From assembly GCF_003594875.1 (NCBI RefSeq), contig NZ_QZEY01000020.1:62001-126000 (forward strand): a stretch of DNA of 64,000 bases, written 5' to 3'. Positions 23,642-31,654 of the stretch are shown here, piece by piece. Origin of the DNA: Bailinhaonella thermotolerans (GTDB lineage Bacteria; Actinomycetota; Actinomycetes; Streptosporangiales; Streptosporangiaceae). Under the pieces are notes generated by a model that saw only the letters and a list, made by a program, of their open reading frames with translations, did no database searches and had not been told where the DNA came from. The stretch's first letter is position 1, and every line of letters starts with the position of its first letter. Position numbers and translations under genes: made by a program.

Positions 23642-24049
23642 ATGAACGACCAGATCCACGACCTGCTGACCCGCCTGACCGAGGCGTGGAACGCCGGCGA
23701 CGCCGCCGCGTACGCCGCCCTCTTCACCGAGGACGCCGACTACGTCACGTTCCTCGGCCGGAACACCCCCGGCCGCCAGGCCATCGAGCACGTCCACCGC
23801 GCGCTGTTCGAAGGACCGCTCAAGGGCTCGCGCCTGGCCCCGATGACCACCGCCGCCAAGATCCGGTTCATCCGCCCCGACGTGGCCGTCATCGTCGCCG
23901 AGGGCGGCTCCGGGCTCGACGGCTCCGCCGGGCCCGACCCCGACCGCGCGTCCACGATCACCCTGGTCGCCGTGCGGGACGAGGACGCCTGGCGCTTCAC
24001 CTCCTTCCAGAACACGCGCCGCGTGCCCGCGCCGGGAGGGGCCTCATGA
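23642..24049 (+). CDS. SgcJ/EcaC family NTF2-like protein
   Basis: 135 residues: ITRLTEAWNAGDAAAYAALFTEDADYVTFLGRNTPGR-type sequence followed by HVHRALFEGPLKGSRL, the pattern of SgcJ/EcaC (conserved hypothetical in enediyne and other clusters), a small alpha+beta barrel in the NTF2/SnoaL superfamily. The start follows GGAGCGACACGG. It overlaps the SRPBCC gene by 4 bp (ATGA), so the two form an operon. No polyketide machinery is present; the role may be small-molecule binding or isomerisation. Confidence 0.82.
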   Translation: MNDQIHDLLTRLTEAWNAGDAAAYAALFTEDADYVTFLGRNTPGRQAIEHVHRALFEGPLKGSRLAPMTTAAKIRFIRPDVAVIVAEGGSGLDGSAGPDPDRASTITLVAVRDEDAWRFTSFQNTRRVPAPGGAS

Positions 24050-24495
24050 GCGGCACGATCGCCGAGGTGAGCGGGGTCGTGGCGGCGCCCGTGGAGGAGG
24101 TCGCCGCGCTGCTGCTGGACGTACGGCCGGGGGCGGCCGGCCCCGGGAACGCCGAGGTGCTGGCCGGTCTCGGCGCGTCCTACACCGTGACGGGCGGGCC
24201 GGACCGGTTCACCGCCGCCGGTCCGTCCCGGGTCACCGTCGAGGTGGACCGCGCGGCCCGCACGGTGGCGGTGCAGGGCGGCTGGTGGTACCGCGGCGAG
24301 TACGCCCTGACCGCCGTCCCCGGCGGCACCCGCGTCTCCCACCGCGTCCGCAACGTCGCCTCCCGCGCCCGCTGGGCCGTCCCCCTGGCCAACCGCTTCT
24401 TCGCCGGCTTCGAGGCCGCCACCCGCGCCGCGTTCGCCGCCCTGCTCACGCGTGTGGGCGACCGCCTCTCGGCTCCCACGCGCCTGGACCCCTGA
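24046..24495 (+). CDS. SRPBCC (START/polyketide-cyclase-like) protein
   Basis: 149 residues. VSGVVAAPVEEVAALLLDVRPG at the start, VTVEVDRAARTVAVQGGWWYRGEYALTAVPGGTRVSHRVRNVA in the middle, and a C-terminal amphipathic helix (FFAGFEAATRAAFAALL) fit the SRPBCC helix-grip fold. It probably binds a hydrophobic ligand. The start overlaps the SgcJ-like stop (ATGA). No catalytic residues can be assigned. Confidence 0.75.
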   Translation: MSGTIAEVSGVVAAPVEEVAALLLDVRPGAAGPGNAEVLAGLGASYTVTGGPDRFTAAGPSRVTVEVDRAARTVAVQGGWWYRGEYALTAVPGGTRVSHRVRNVASRARWAVPLANRFFAGFEAATRAAFAALLTRVGDRLSAPTRLDP

Positions 24496-24580
24496 CCCCT
24501 CGCCCCGACGCCGCCGCCCGCCGTGCACACGCGGCGGGCGGCGTCGTCGGGGCGCCGATCCGACCCGTCCGCGAGTACGG

Positions 24581-25147
24581 TCACCTCGATCGGCCCGCGC
24601 CGGAGCGGTCGCTCCGGGGCCCGGCGTCCCGGCTCGCCCGATTCCCCGTCGCGGAGCGTGCGCGGAGCAGGCTGTGGGCGGCGGCTCCCGCGAGGACGAG
24701 GCGCGCCAGATTGGCCGCCTCCCACGTCATGATCGCGGCGTGCACCTCGGATACGTCCGCCGCCGGGTCGCGGAACGTCGGGTTCACCGCCCCCACCAGG
24801 ACCCCGGTTCCCGCCGCCGCCACGGTGATCAGGACCGCGGCGCGCAGCGCGGCCCGCCGGTCCCCGCGGCCCCGGATGACCAGGGCCCACACGAGCACGA
24901 GCAGGAGCGCGCCGGCGGGCATGAAGTAGAGCACGGGGCTGCCCGGCTCGAACTCGCCGGGGAGCGATCCGGGCGGCAGCCGCCACAGCCACGGCATGAC
25001 CACGATCGCCTCGTAGAGGTTGCCGAAGCCCCACCAGGCGATCAGCACCAGCACCACGGCCCTGTGCGCGCCGGGAAGGGGGTCCCCGGTCGCGCGCCGC
25101 CGCGCCGGGTCCGAGACGCCCTCCCGGGCGGGTTCCGCTCCGCTCAC
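24581..25147 (-). CDS. Membrane protein, four predicted helices, unknown function
   Basis: About 188 residues. Hydrophobic helices: AVVLVLIAWWGFGNLYEAIVV, FMPAGALLLVLVWALVIRG, AAVLITVAAAGTGVLVGAV and an amphipathic ANLARLVLAGAAAHSLL near the C-terminus. The WGFGNLYE...NPTFRD layout is seen in small actinobacterial membrane proteins without known role. GTG 25147 (or TTG 25150) is the likely start; no clear ribosome site. It is divergent from the PadR gene at 25359. Confidence 0.6.
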   Translation of the reverse strand: MSGAEPAREGVSDPARRRATGDPLPGAHRAVVLVLIAWWGFGNLYEAIVVMPWLWRLPPGSLPGEFEPGSPVLYFMPAGALLLVLVWALVIRGRGDRRAALRAAVLITVAAAGTGVLVGAVNPTFRDPAADVSEVHAAIMTWEAANLARLVLAGAAAHSLLRARSATGNRASRDAGPRSDRSGAGRSR

Positions 25148-25327
25148 CAATTCATCATGCAGTGAAATCGCTGCGGGCGCCAGCCGTTCCGCCGTTCACG
25201 CGGACTGGAGGCAGGCCAGGACGGCGAGGACCACGGAGCGGCGGCCGCCTCCCGGGCGGGAGGGGGCACCTGTGCCGGGCTCCGTGCCCGGAGCGGAGGC
25301 CTCCGAATCGAGCACTTGATCTCCCGC

Positions 25328-25346
25328 ATATCTTGTCTTCCGATAT
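25328..25346. promoter_or_regulatory. Inverted repeat ATATC-N9-GATAT before padR
   Basis: Perfect 5-bp arms, 12 bp upstream of ATG 25359 and overlapping the only AT-rich (TATATA, 25344-25349) -10-like box. The position fits PadR autoregulation of a leaderless or near-leaderless transcript. Confidence 0.45.
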
Positions 25347-25358
25347 ATAGTGCGTGGC

Positions 25359-25712
25359 ATGAGTCCAAGAGGGATGACCGAGCCCGCGTTCCTGGTGCTC
25401 ACGGCGCTCGTGGACGAGCCCCGGCACGGATACGGGGTGGTCCGCGAGGTGGAGGAGCTGTCCGGAGGGCGCGTGCGGCTCAAGATCGGCACGTTGTACG
25501 GCGTGCTCGACCGGCTGGTCGCCGACGGGCTCGTGGAGCTCGACCGGGAGGAGATCGCGCGCGGCCGCCTGCGCCGCTACTACCGGCTGACCGAGGACGG
25601 CGCGTCGGCGCTGGAGGCGGAGGCCGCCAGGCTCGCCGCCAACGCGCGCAGCGCCACGGAGAGGCTCGCCGCGCGGAGCGGGCGGGCGAAGGCCCTGGGA
25701 GGGTTGGCGTGA
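25359..25712 (+). CDS. PadR family regulator (short, group s2)
   Basis: 117 residues. MTEPAFLVLTALVDEPRHGYGVVREVEELSGGRVRLKIGTLYGVLDRLVADGLVE is the classical PadR winged helix, ending in a short helix, as in subfamily-2 PadR proteins. ATG 25359 is used; ATG 25374 (preceded by AAGAGGG) is possible. The stop overlaps the GTG of the membrane-protein gene (GTGA). PadR genes coupled to such membrane proteins are frequent in actinomycetes and usually control them. Confidence 0.87.
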   Translation: MSPRGMTEPAFLVLTALVDEPRHGYGVVREVEELSGGRVRLKIGTLYGVLDRLVADGLVELDREEIARGRLRRYYRLTEDGASALEAEAARLAANARSATERLAARSGRAKALGGLA

Positions 25713-26719
25713 CGTTGCTGGAGGCCCGTTACCGGAGGGTCCTGCGCCTGCTGCCCGCGCACTACCGCGCGGAGCGGGAGGAGGAGATGGTCGACGCCTT
25801 CCTGGAGGGCGCGGCGGATCTGGACGAGGACGAGGCCCATCCCCGCTGGTCGGAGGTGCTCAGCGTCGCCGCCCTGGCGGTGCGGGTACGGCTCGGCGGG
25901 GCCGGCTCGACGGCGCGGGGCGCGGCCTGGGGCGAGGCCGTACGGCTGGCCGCGGTGGCCGGGCTCTTCCTCAACGCGATGACGGCCGCGCAGGGACTGG
26001 CTGCCGAGGCCCTGGTCCGCGCCGGGGTGATCGGCCCGGTGCCCGAGGAGTTCCGCGCGGTCACCACGCTCGGGGTGCTCGCCACGGCCGCCGGGGTGGC
26101 CTGGGTGGCCGCCTTCGCCGCGCTGGCGCGGGGGCGGCTCCGGGTGGCCAAGGCCGCTGCGGTGCTCGGGCTGGTCCCGCTCCCGGTGGAGGTGGTGCGG
26201 CAGGTGATCGGCGGCGTCCCCGCGGTGTGGGTGCTGTCGATCCTGCTGATGGGCCTGGTGGGCGTGATCCCCGTGCTGGCGCTGCTCGCCGGGTACCACC
26301 GGGACGCCGCCGCGCCGCGCCTGCACTGGGCGATGCCGCTCGCGCCGCCCGCTGCCGGGCTCCTCGCGGTCGTCGCGATCCTCGCCCTGGCCGGTTCGCC
26401 CACGCGCCCGACATGGGTGGTGGCCTGGCTCGACCTGCCCGGGCTGGGCTTCCTGGCGCTCGCAGGCCTCAGCGTCTGGCACGCCCGCACCGGCCGTACG
26501 GCGTCCCCGGCGTGGCCGCTGGCCCTGGCGCTGCTGGCGTTCACGACGCTGGCCTCCCGTCTGGGCACGATCGCCGTGTCCCTGTCGGTCGGCGCGCCCG
26601 GCGACCCCCTGCTCGCGGGCGCGGCGGTCCAGGCGGGCGTCCTGCTCGCCCTGGGGCTGGTCCTGCTGGGCCTGGGCCGGCGCGCGCTTCCCTCGCCCGC
26701 CCCCGCCGTACGGCTGTGA
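25709..26719 (+). CDS. Membrane protein controlled by PadR
   Basis: 336 residues. A cytoplasmic N-terminus of about 60 residues begins MTLLEARYRRVLRLLPAHYR and contains EEEMVDAFLEGA, a motif seen at the start of PadR-linked permease-like proteins. About eight membrane helices follow. The GTG start overlaps the PadR stop by 4 bp. No ATPase partner is adjacent, so transport is not established; an envelope-stress or antimicrobial response role is inferred from PadR linkage only. Confidence 0.75.
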   Translation: MTLLEARYRRVLRLLPAHYRAEREEEMVDAFLEGAADLDEDEAHPRWSEVLSVAALAVRVRLGGAGSTARGAAWGEAVRLAAVAGLFLNAMTAAQGLAAEALVRAGVIGPVPEEFRAVTTLGVLATAAGVAWVAAFAALARGRLRVAKAAAVLGLVPLPVEVVRQVIGGVPAVWVLSILLMGLVGVIPVLALLAGYHRDAAAPRLHWAMPLAPPAAGLLAVVAILALAGSPTRPTWVVAWLDLPGLGFLALAGLSVWHARTGRTASPAWPLALALLAFTTLASRLGTIAVSLSVGAPGDPLLAGAAVQAGVLLALGLVLLGLGRRALPSPAPAVRL

Positions 26720-26802
26720 CGCCCTGGCCTCCTCCGCCCGGCGCGGTTCCGGGCGGAGAGGCGGGTGGGCATTCCGCGGGCGGGCGTGGCAGAGTTTCAA
26801 AG

Positions 26803-27246
26803 GTGAGCACCAGACCCGCGGAGGAGGAGCGGCTCCGCGATCTCGTGAGATTGCGGCGGGTCCGTGACCGGATCGACCGGGAGTACGCCCAGCCGCTGAA
26901 CGTCGAGGCCCTGGCCCGCGGGGCGAACATGTCGGCCGGCCATCTGAGCCGCCGGTTCCGGCTCGCGTACGGCGAATCGCCGTACGGCTATCTGATGACG
27001 CGGCGGATCGAGCGCGCGATGGCGCTGCTGCGGCGCGGCGACCTCAGCGTCACCGAGGTCTGCTTCGCGGTGGGCTGCTCGTCGCTGGGCACGTTCAGCA
27101 CGCGCTTCACCGAGCTCGTCGGGATGCCGCCCAGCGCCTACCGCCGGCTGGCGGCGGGCGCGACGGCGGGGATCCCCTCGTGCGTGGCCAAGCAGGTGAC
27201 CAGACCGGTCAGGAATCGAGAAGCCCCCGCGGGGAGGCGGAGCTAG
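26803..27246 (+). CDS. AraC family regulator (HTH domain only)
   Basis: 147 residues. It contains both AraC HTH motifs: LNVEALARGANMSAGHLSRRFRLAYGESPYGYL and DLSVTEVCFAVGCSSLGTFSTRFTELVGMPPSAYRR. There is no ligand domain. The start GTG 26803 has no good ribosome site. The VOC gene starts 2 bp after the stop, an AraC-VOC pairing that is common in actinomycetes, so the regulator probably controls the VOC protein and itself. Confidence 0.88.
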   Translation: MSTRPAEEERLRDLVRLRRVRDRIDREYAQPLNVEALARGANMSAGHLSRRFRLAYGESPYGYLMTRRIERAMALLRRGDLSVTEVCFAVGCSSLGTFSTRFTELVGMPPSAYRRLAAGATAGIPSCVAKQVTRPVRNREAPAGRRS

Positions 27247-27247
27247 C

Positions 27248-27667
27248 GTGACCGGCATGAACCTCAGCATTCACGCGATGTTCCTGCCCCACGACGACCC
27301 CGACGCGGCCATGGCCTTCTACCGGGACGCGCTCGGCTTCGAGGTCCGCAACGACGTCGGCTACGAGGGGATGCGCTGGGTGACCGTCGGCCCGCCCGGC
27401 CAGCCCGACACCTCCATCGTCCTGTACCCCCCGGGCGGCGACCCGGGCGTCACGGAGGAGGAGCGCCGCACCATCGCCGAGATGATGGCCAAGGGCACCT
27501 ACGCCAGCGTGGTCCTGTCCACCACGGACCTGGACGCCGCGTTCGAGCGGATCGAGGCCGCCGGCGCCGAGGTCGTCCAGGAGCCGGCCAAGCAGCCGTA
27601 CGGCGTCCGCGACTGCGCCTTCCGCGACCCCTCGGGGAACATGATCCGGATCCAGGAACGCGCCTGA
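27248..27667 (+). CDS. VOC family (glyoxalase/bleomycin-resistance-like) protein
   Basis: 139 residues. MFLPHDDPDAAMAFYRDALGFEVRNDV, then RWVTVGPPGQPDTSIVLYPP, VVLSTTDLDAAFERIEAAGAEVV and CAFRDPSGNMIRIQ are the two beta-alpha-beta-beta-beta repeats of the VOC fold; H and E metal-ligand positions are partly present (H at the start block, no clear Glu at the end, where IRIQE ends). GTG 27248 follows GCGGAG. It is paired with the AraC regulator upstream. Role: ligand sequestration or dioxygenase/lyase activity, unassigned. Confidence 0.87.
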   Translation: MTGMNLSIHAMFLPHDDPDAAMAFYRDALGFEVRNDVGYEGMRWVTVGPPGQPDTSIVLYPPGGDPGVTEEERRTIAEMMAKGTYASVVLSTTDLDAAFERIEAAGAEVVQEPAKQPYGVRDCAFRDPSGNMIRIQERA

Positions 27668-27710
27668 GCCGTCCGCGCGGGCGCCGCCGCGTGGTCCCCG
27701 GCGGTTCCGG

Positions 27711-28193
27711 CTAGTCGTCGGTGGAGTCCCGGCCCACGTGGAAGCGCTCCTGGTAGCGGCGTTTCGCCTCGGCGATGGCGCTCTCCCCGATCCAGGCGAC
27801 CGGGACGACGTCGACGACCAGGGGCTCGTGGTCCGGGCCCGCGCCGACGACGCGCCCGCGCAGCAGCCAGGGGCGGCGCTCGTCGGAGGAGTCGCGGCGC
27901 AGGTCGTTGTACTGGCACACCCGGCGCGCGATCCAGTCCTCCGCCGGGCGGGTCCACCACGGCTCCGGGCTGATCGTCGTGACGGACAGCCCGGGCATGT
28001 CGACCTCGGCCTCGTAGTCGCGGCTGCTCTCCCCGGCGTCGTGGTCCGGCCCCCGCGAGTAGCGGACGAACAGGTCGGGGCTCCGGGTGACCAGTTCGGT
28101 CAGTTCCCGCAGCGACCGGACCTCGGGAAGGCCGGACTGGGATCCGCCCGGCGCTCCGGCGGCCCGGGGCCGTCCGTTCGCGGCTCTGGTCAT
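27711..28193 (-). CDS. DUF6098-like protein, unknown function
   Basis: 160 residues. RSLRELTELVTRSPDLFVRYSRGPDHDAGESSRDYEA, then GLSVTTISPEPWWTRPAEDWIARRVCQY is the conserved pattern of a family of actinobacterial proteins that I associate with DUF6098. No catalytic motif or membrane segment is visible. ATG 28193 follows GGGAG. It is downstream of, and convergent with, the AraC/VOC pair. The family call is from memory of the pattern; function is not known. Confidence 0.65.
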   Translation of the reverse strand: MTRAANGRPRAAGAPGGSQSGLPEVRSLRELTELVTRSPDLFVRYSRGPDHDAGESSRDYEAEVDMPGLSVTTISPEPWWTRPAEDWIARRVCQYNDLRRDSSDERRPWLLRGRVVGAGPDHEPLVVDVVPVAWIGESAIAEAKRRYQERFHVGRDSTDD

Positions 28194-28393
28194 CGGGCGC
28201 TCCCGCGTTCGTCCGGGCCCACGACCTGCCGGCACGGCTCCGAATGGCCGCTCATCACCACTCCTTCGCGTACCCGCCGCCGGCCCCGGCGGCTCGGCGG
28301 GTCTGCTTGCGTACCCCTGACCTGCCCTTTAACACCCGATACGGACATGCCACAACATAAGGCGCGCTCGCCGTACGGCGGGGCGGCAGGGGA

Positions 28394-28424
28394 GAGGGCG
28401 GACGGGGCTCGCCCGTCCGCCCTC
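28394..28424 (-). terminator. Hairpin, 13-bp perfect stem, 5-nt loop
   Basis: GAGGGCGGACGGG (28394-28406) pairs with 28412-28424. It lies 38 bp downstream of the DUF4142 stop on the minus strand. Confidence 0.75.
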
Positions 28425-28461
28425 CGGCTCAGGCCTTGTTCCGGCCGGGCCACCCGGGCGC

Positions 28462-29115
28462 CTACCGGGCGGCCCGGCCCCGGCACCAGGCCAGCGCGGT
28501 GCCGGCCACCAGCAGGATGCCCACGCCGATGGCGACCGGCCAGGCGCCGGCCCCGGCGTCCCGGGCGGCGGCCCGCGGTTCCGCCGCGCCCGCCATGGCC
28601 CGGACCTTGGTCTTGAGGTCCAGGAGCATGTCCAGGTGGTGCTGGACGACCGGCTCGGCGTCGCGGGCCAGCCGCTTCACCTCGGCGGCCGAGCCCTGCT
28701 CCAGTTCCCTGCCGCCCTCGGCGAGCGTCTGGCGGTGGCCCGCGAGCTGGGAGGTCACCCACGCCCGCTCGAACTCCACCCCGCTCTTGCCGGAGACCTC
28801 CTGGAGCTGCCGCTGCTGCTCCTGGCTGGGTGTGGCGGGCAACGCCACCCCGGCCCGCTGGGCCACGCGCTTGACGTCCTCGTCCAGCTTCGTGTGGTCG
28901 TCGATGAGTTTGGCGCCCATGTCGCGCAGCTCGGCGGCATTGCTCTTCTGGCTCGCCGCCTTGCCCGCCGCGATCTCGGCCAGGTTCGACTGGTGCGCCC
29001 GCACCAGGTAGGTCCGGTCCTGCTCGTTCAAGTCCGCGCGCGTTCCGGCCGCGGCCGCCGTACTCCACATCGTGAGTACGGCCACGGCCAGCGCCGCCCC
29101 GATCCGTGCCAGCAT
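28462..29115 (-). CDS. DUF4142 envelope protein with signal peptide and C-terminal anchor
   Basis: 217 residues. A signal peptide (MLARIGAALAVAVLTMWSTA, cleavage near AAA) precedes the DUF4142 four-helix bundle: LVRAHQSNLAEIAAGKAASQ, ELRDMGAKLIDDHTKLDEDVKRVAQ, AWVTSQLAGHRQTLAEG and VVQHHLDMLLDLKTKV. The H-containing helices may bind metal. A C-terminal helix (WPVAIGVGILLVAGTALAW) followed by RGR suggests a membrane anchor with the bundle outside. ATG 29115 follows GGAGGAGG. Stand-alone gene; likely a stress or envelope protein. Confidence 0.87.
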   Translation of the reverse strand: MLARIGAALAVAVLTMWSTAAAAGTRADLNEQDRTYLVRAHQSNLAEIAAGKAASQKSNAAELRDMGAKLIDDHTKLDEDVKRVAQRAGVALPATPSQEQQRQLQEVSGKSGVEFERAWVTSQLAGHRQTLAEGGRELEQGSAAEVKRLARDAEPVVQHHLDMLLDLKTKVRAMAGAAEPRAAARDAGAGAWPVAIGVGILLVAGTALAWCRGRAAR

Positions 29116-29317
29116 CGACGCCTCCTCCGATCGGCCTTCGGACCTGGTCCCCCTGCCCCCTCCATCCGACAAACACCGCATTCCCGCCCATTTTGACCCC
29201 CTCTTGGGGTGGGCGGACGCGACGATAAAGCCCTTCCTTATATAAGTCGCTACTGATATGTTTTGTCGCGCACGCGTTCGACGTTCCGCGGGAGTCCGCA
29301 TGCCGGAGGGAAGGCAG

Positions 29318-29974
29318 ATGACCGACGTCACCGGGGAGATCAAGGCCGCCGACCGGGCCGTGGGAGATCGCCCGATCGCGGGCGGGCCGGGCCGTTCGCT
29401 GATACTGCGCCGCGCCTACGCCGCCCCGGTCGGCGACCTGTGGGCGGCGTGCACCACGGCCGACCGGCTCGGCCGCTGGCTGGGACCCGTCAGCGGGGAC
29501 CTCCGGCCCGGCGGCTCCTTCAGGGTGGAGGGGCAGGCGAGCGGGCGGATCCTGCGCTGCGAGGCCCCCCGCCTGCTGGTGGTGACGTGGGAGTACGGGC
29601 CGGACTCGGTGACCGAGGTCGAGCTGCGCCTGTCGCCGGGCGAGGGCGGCGGCGCCGTACTGGAGCTGTGCCACACCTCGCCCGCCGAGACCGTGGACGA
29701 GATCGTGCGGCGGCTCGGCCCGGTGGGCCCGATCGGCATCGGGGCCGAGTGGGACCTCGCGCTGCTCGCGCTGGAGCGCCTGACCGCCGGCGAGGACTTC
29801 GACCGGGCCGCGTGGCGGGGGACGCCGCGGGGCCGGGAGTTCACCGTGGCCAGTTACCGGGCCTGGGGCGAGGAGGCCCGGGCCGCCTGGGGCCTCGGGG
29901 AGGGCGAGATCGCCAAGACCGTCGACTTCCTCCTCCGGCAGGCCCCTCCCGGGGAGGGCGAAGCCGCGGGCTGA
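29318..29974 (+). CDS. SRPBCC family protein, AHSA1/CalC type
   Basis: 218 residues. RSLILRRAYAAPVGDLWAACTTADRLGRWLGPVSGDLRPGGSFR is the AHSA1 signature (R-x-Y/F-A-P-x-x-x-L/V-W-x-A-x-T...RW), followed by LVVTWEYGPDSVTEVELRL and ELCHTSPAET. ATG 29318 follows GGAGGGAAGG. Such genes often follow an ArsR regulator, but none is adjacent here. Upstream at 29237-29246 is the palindrome CTTATATAAG, perhaps a promoter or operator. Likely ligand-binding; no enzyme activity can be assigned. Confidence 0.85.
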   Translation: MTDVTGEIKAADRAVGDRPIAGGPGRSLILRRAYAAPVGDLWAACTTADRLGRWLGPVSGDLRPGGSFRVEGQASGRILRCEAPRLLVVTWEYGPDSVTEVELRLSPGEGGGAVLELCHTSPAETVDEIVRRLGPVGPIGIGAEWDLALLALERLTAGEDFDRAAWRGTPRGREFTVASYRAWGEEARAAWGLGEGEIAKTVDFLLRQAPPGEGEAAG

Positions 29975-30002
29975 CGGGCCCGGGCCGGGCGGGTGGGCCC
30001 CC

Positions 30003-30563
30003 TCAGGGCTGACGGGGGCCCTTGACGATGATGTCGGCGGCGCGGGCGCGGACCTGGGCGGGGCTGCGCCCGTCGTGCTCGGCGGCCAGGAAGTGGTGGC
30101 CGATGGCCAGGCAGAAGGCGAGCAGCGCGCGGGCCTCGACCTCGTCGGGGTCGGCGCAGAAGGTGGCGATCTGCTCGCGCAGCAGGTCCATGCGGCGGTT
30201 GTCCACACGGCGCAGGCGCTCGGCCACGGCCTCGTCGCGGCGCGCCCAGTCCCGCACCGCCAGATCGATCGGCAGCAGCCGCTCGGAGAGCGTCAGCCGG
30301 CCCGCGAGCTGGATCTTGGTCCGGGCGTCGCCCCCCTCGCGTTCGACCCGGTCCAGGACCTCGTCGGTGCTCTCCCGCTCCCAGGTGTCGAGCATCGCCT
30401 CCAGCAGCGCGTTGCGGTCGGCGAAGTAGCCGTAGAAGCCGCCCTTGGTCACCCCCAGCGCCTTGGCCAGCACCTCGACCCGCACCGCGTCCACGCCGGA
30501 CGCGGCCAGCGTCCGCAGTCCCTCCTCGATCCACTTCTCGCGGGGTGTGCGCAACGCGCCCAT
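30003..30563 (-). CDS. TetR family regulator divergent from an ABM monooxygenase
   Basis: 186 residues. WIEEGLRTLAASGVDAVRVEVLAKALGVTKGGFYGYFADRNALLEAMLDTWE is the TetR_N helix-turn-helix; the C-terminal domain (SERLLPIDLAVRDWARRDEAVAERLRRVDNRRMDLL) is of the TetR_C_33/small-regulator type. It is divergent from the ABM gene at 30661. Two nearly identical inverted sites fill the promoter gap, so mutual control is very likely. Confidence 0.9.
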   Translation of the reverse strand: MGALRTPREKWIEEGLRTLAASGVDAVRVEVLAKALGVTKGGFYGYFADRNALLEAMLDTWERESTDEVLDRVEREGGDARTKIQLAGRLTLSERLLPIDLAVRDWARRDEAVAERLRRVDNRRMDLLREQIATFCADPDEVEARALLAFCLAIGHHFLAAEHDGRSPAQVRARAADIIVKGPRQP

Positions 30564-30591
30564 CTGTGGCCCACCTCACTCCGTCAGCAGG

Positions 30592-30643
30592 TTGTACGCA
30601 ACCGTATAACCGGTCTATCGTCGCGTTATACGGTAACGTACAA
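30592..30643. promoter_or_regulatory. Two inverted operator copies between tetR and the ABM gene
   Basis: TTGTACGCAACCGTATAAC (30592-30610) and the inverted copy GTTATACGGTAACGTACAA (30625-30643) match at 17 of 19 positions and flank a 14-bp spacer. Each copy itself contains a TACG-N4-CGTA dyad. Two TetR dimers (or two pairs) could sit on both divergent promoters at once. Confidence 0.7.
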
Positions 30644-30660
30644 ATCGAGAGGACAGCGTC

Positions 30661-30948
30661 ATGGCATTCGGTTTCGTCGCCTACCACTACCCGGCCCCCG
30701 AGCACTTCGAGGAGTTCGTGGCCGGCTGCCACGAGGTCGCCGAGGCGGCGCGGACCCAGCCGGGCTTCCTGTCCGTCGGGGTCTGGGCCACCACCGACGG
30801 CGAGGCCGTCGTCACCACCGGCGCGTTCGAGTCCGAGGAGGCCTTCCTCGCCGCGGCCCAGATCGGCCGCGACATGGACGCCACGCCCGACGGCATCAGC
30901 GACCTGGAGGTCAAGCCCCGCGAGGTCCACTTCCTCGTGTCGCGCTGA
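30661..30948 (+). CDS. Antibiotic biosynthesis monooxygenase (ABM) domain protein
   Basis: 95 residues. FGFVAYHYPAPEHFEEFVAGCHEVAEAARTQPGFLSVGVWATTDGEAVVTTGAFESEEAFLAA fits the ABM ferredoxin-like dimer (start strand, P-G-F turn, second strand, W/F...AF pattern). ATG 30661 follows GAGAGGA. It is regulated from the twin TetR sites and followed at 12 bp by the DUF2867 gene. Despite the family name, no antibiotic cluster is near; the likely role is oxidation of an aromatic or quinone-like compound. Confidence 0.8.
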   Translation: MAFGFVAYHYPAPEHFEEFVAGCHEVAEAARTQPGFLSVGVWATTDGEAVVTTGAFESEEAFLAAAQIGRDMDATPDGISDLEVKPREVHFLVSR

Positions 30949-30960
30949 CCGGCGGCCGTC

Positions 30961-31593
30961 ATGTCGCGGAGACTCCCCGTCGCGGAGCACACCTCGCGGC
31001 CGTGGCGGATCCACGAGATCGCGCCGGATTTCCGGGTCGAGGACGTCTGGGCCTTCCGGACCCCCGGGGCCGGTCCGGACGACTTCCCGGTGATGCTGGC
31101 CGCGCTGCGCGCCCGCACCGCGCCGAGGTACCAGACCTGGCCGGTCCGGTTCCTGTTCGCCGTCCGCTGGCGGATCGGCGCTCTGCTCGGCTGGGACGGG
31201 CCCGGCGCCGGCCTCGGCGGGCGGGTCCGCTCCCTGCGCGACCGCCTTCCCGGGGACCTGCGCCGGACCCCCGGCGTGGACGATCCCAACATCCCGTTCA
31301 CGCCGGTCTACGAGACCGCCGGCGAATGCGCGCAGGAACTGGCCAACCGGACCGTCCACACCATCTGCCATCTGGGCTGGGTGCCCACGGGCGACGGAGG
31401 GCACGAACTGCGCATGGCGGCCCTGGTCAAGCCGAACGGCCTGTTCGGCGAGGCCTACATGGCCCTCATCAAGCCGTTCCGCCACCTCATCGTCTACCCG
31501 GCCCTGACCCGCAGATGGGAAGGCGCCTGGCGCGACCGCGACCGGGCCGGGACCGGCGACCGGGGCGTCGCGGCGGCCGGAGGGCCGGGGTGA
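30961..31593 (+). CDS. DUF2867 domain protein
   Basis: 210 residues. The pattern RPWRIHEIAPDFRVEDVWAF, then RTAPRYQTWPVRFLFAVRWRIGALLGWD, PVYETAGECAQELANRTVHTICHLGWV and MAALVKPNGLFGEAYMALIKPFRHLIVYPAL is the DUF2867 family, which occurs alone or fused behind SDR domains. No catalytic motif is known. It probably shares the transcript with the ABM gene 12 bp upstream, so both could act on one substrate sensed by the TetR. Confidence 0.82.
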   Translation: MSRRLPVAEHTSRPWRIHEIAPDFRVEDVWAFRTPGAGPDDFPVMLAALRARTAPRYQTWPVRFLFAVRWRIGALLGWDGPGAGLGGRVRSLRDRLPGDLRRTPGVDDPNIPFTPVYETAGECAQELANRTVHTICHLGWVPTGDGGHELRMAALVKPNGLFGEAYMALIKPFRHLIVYPALTRRWEGAWRDRDRAGTGDRGVAAAGGPG

Positions 31594-31654
31594 GCGCCCG
31601 CACGGCGGGGACCGCGGGGCCGGGCGTACGGCTCGGCCCCGCGGTTCGCGGGTG

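Noticed and set aside
24046-24495. Classifying the SRPBCC gene as an aromatase/cyclase
   Set aside because: Fold matches, but no catalytic residues or polyketide context support that role.
23642-31593. A polyketide or enediyne cluster, suggested by SgcJ-like, SRPBCC, ABM and SnoaL proteins
   Set aside because: No ketosynthase, acyl carrier protein or NRPS genes are present; these small folds are common outside clusters.
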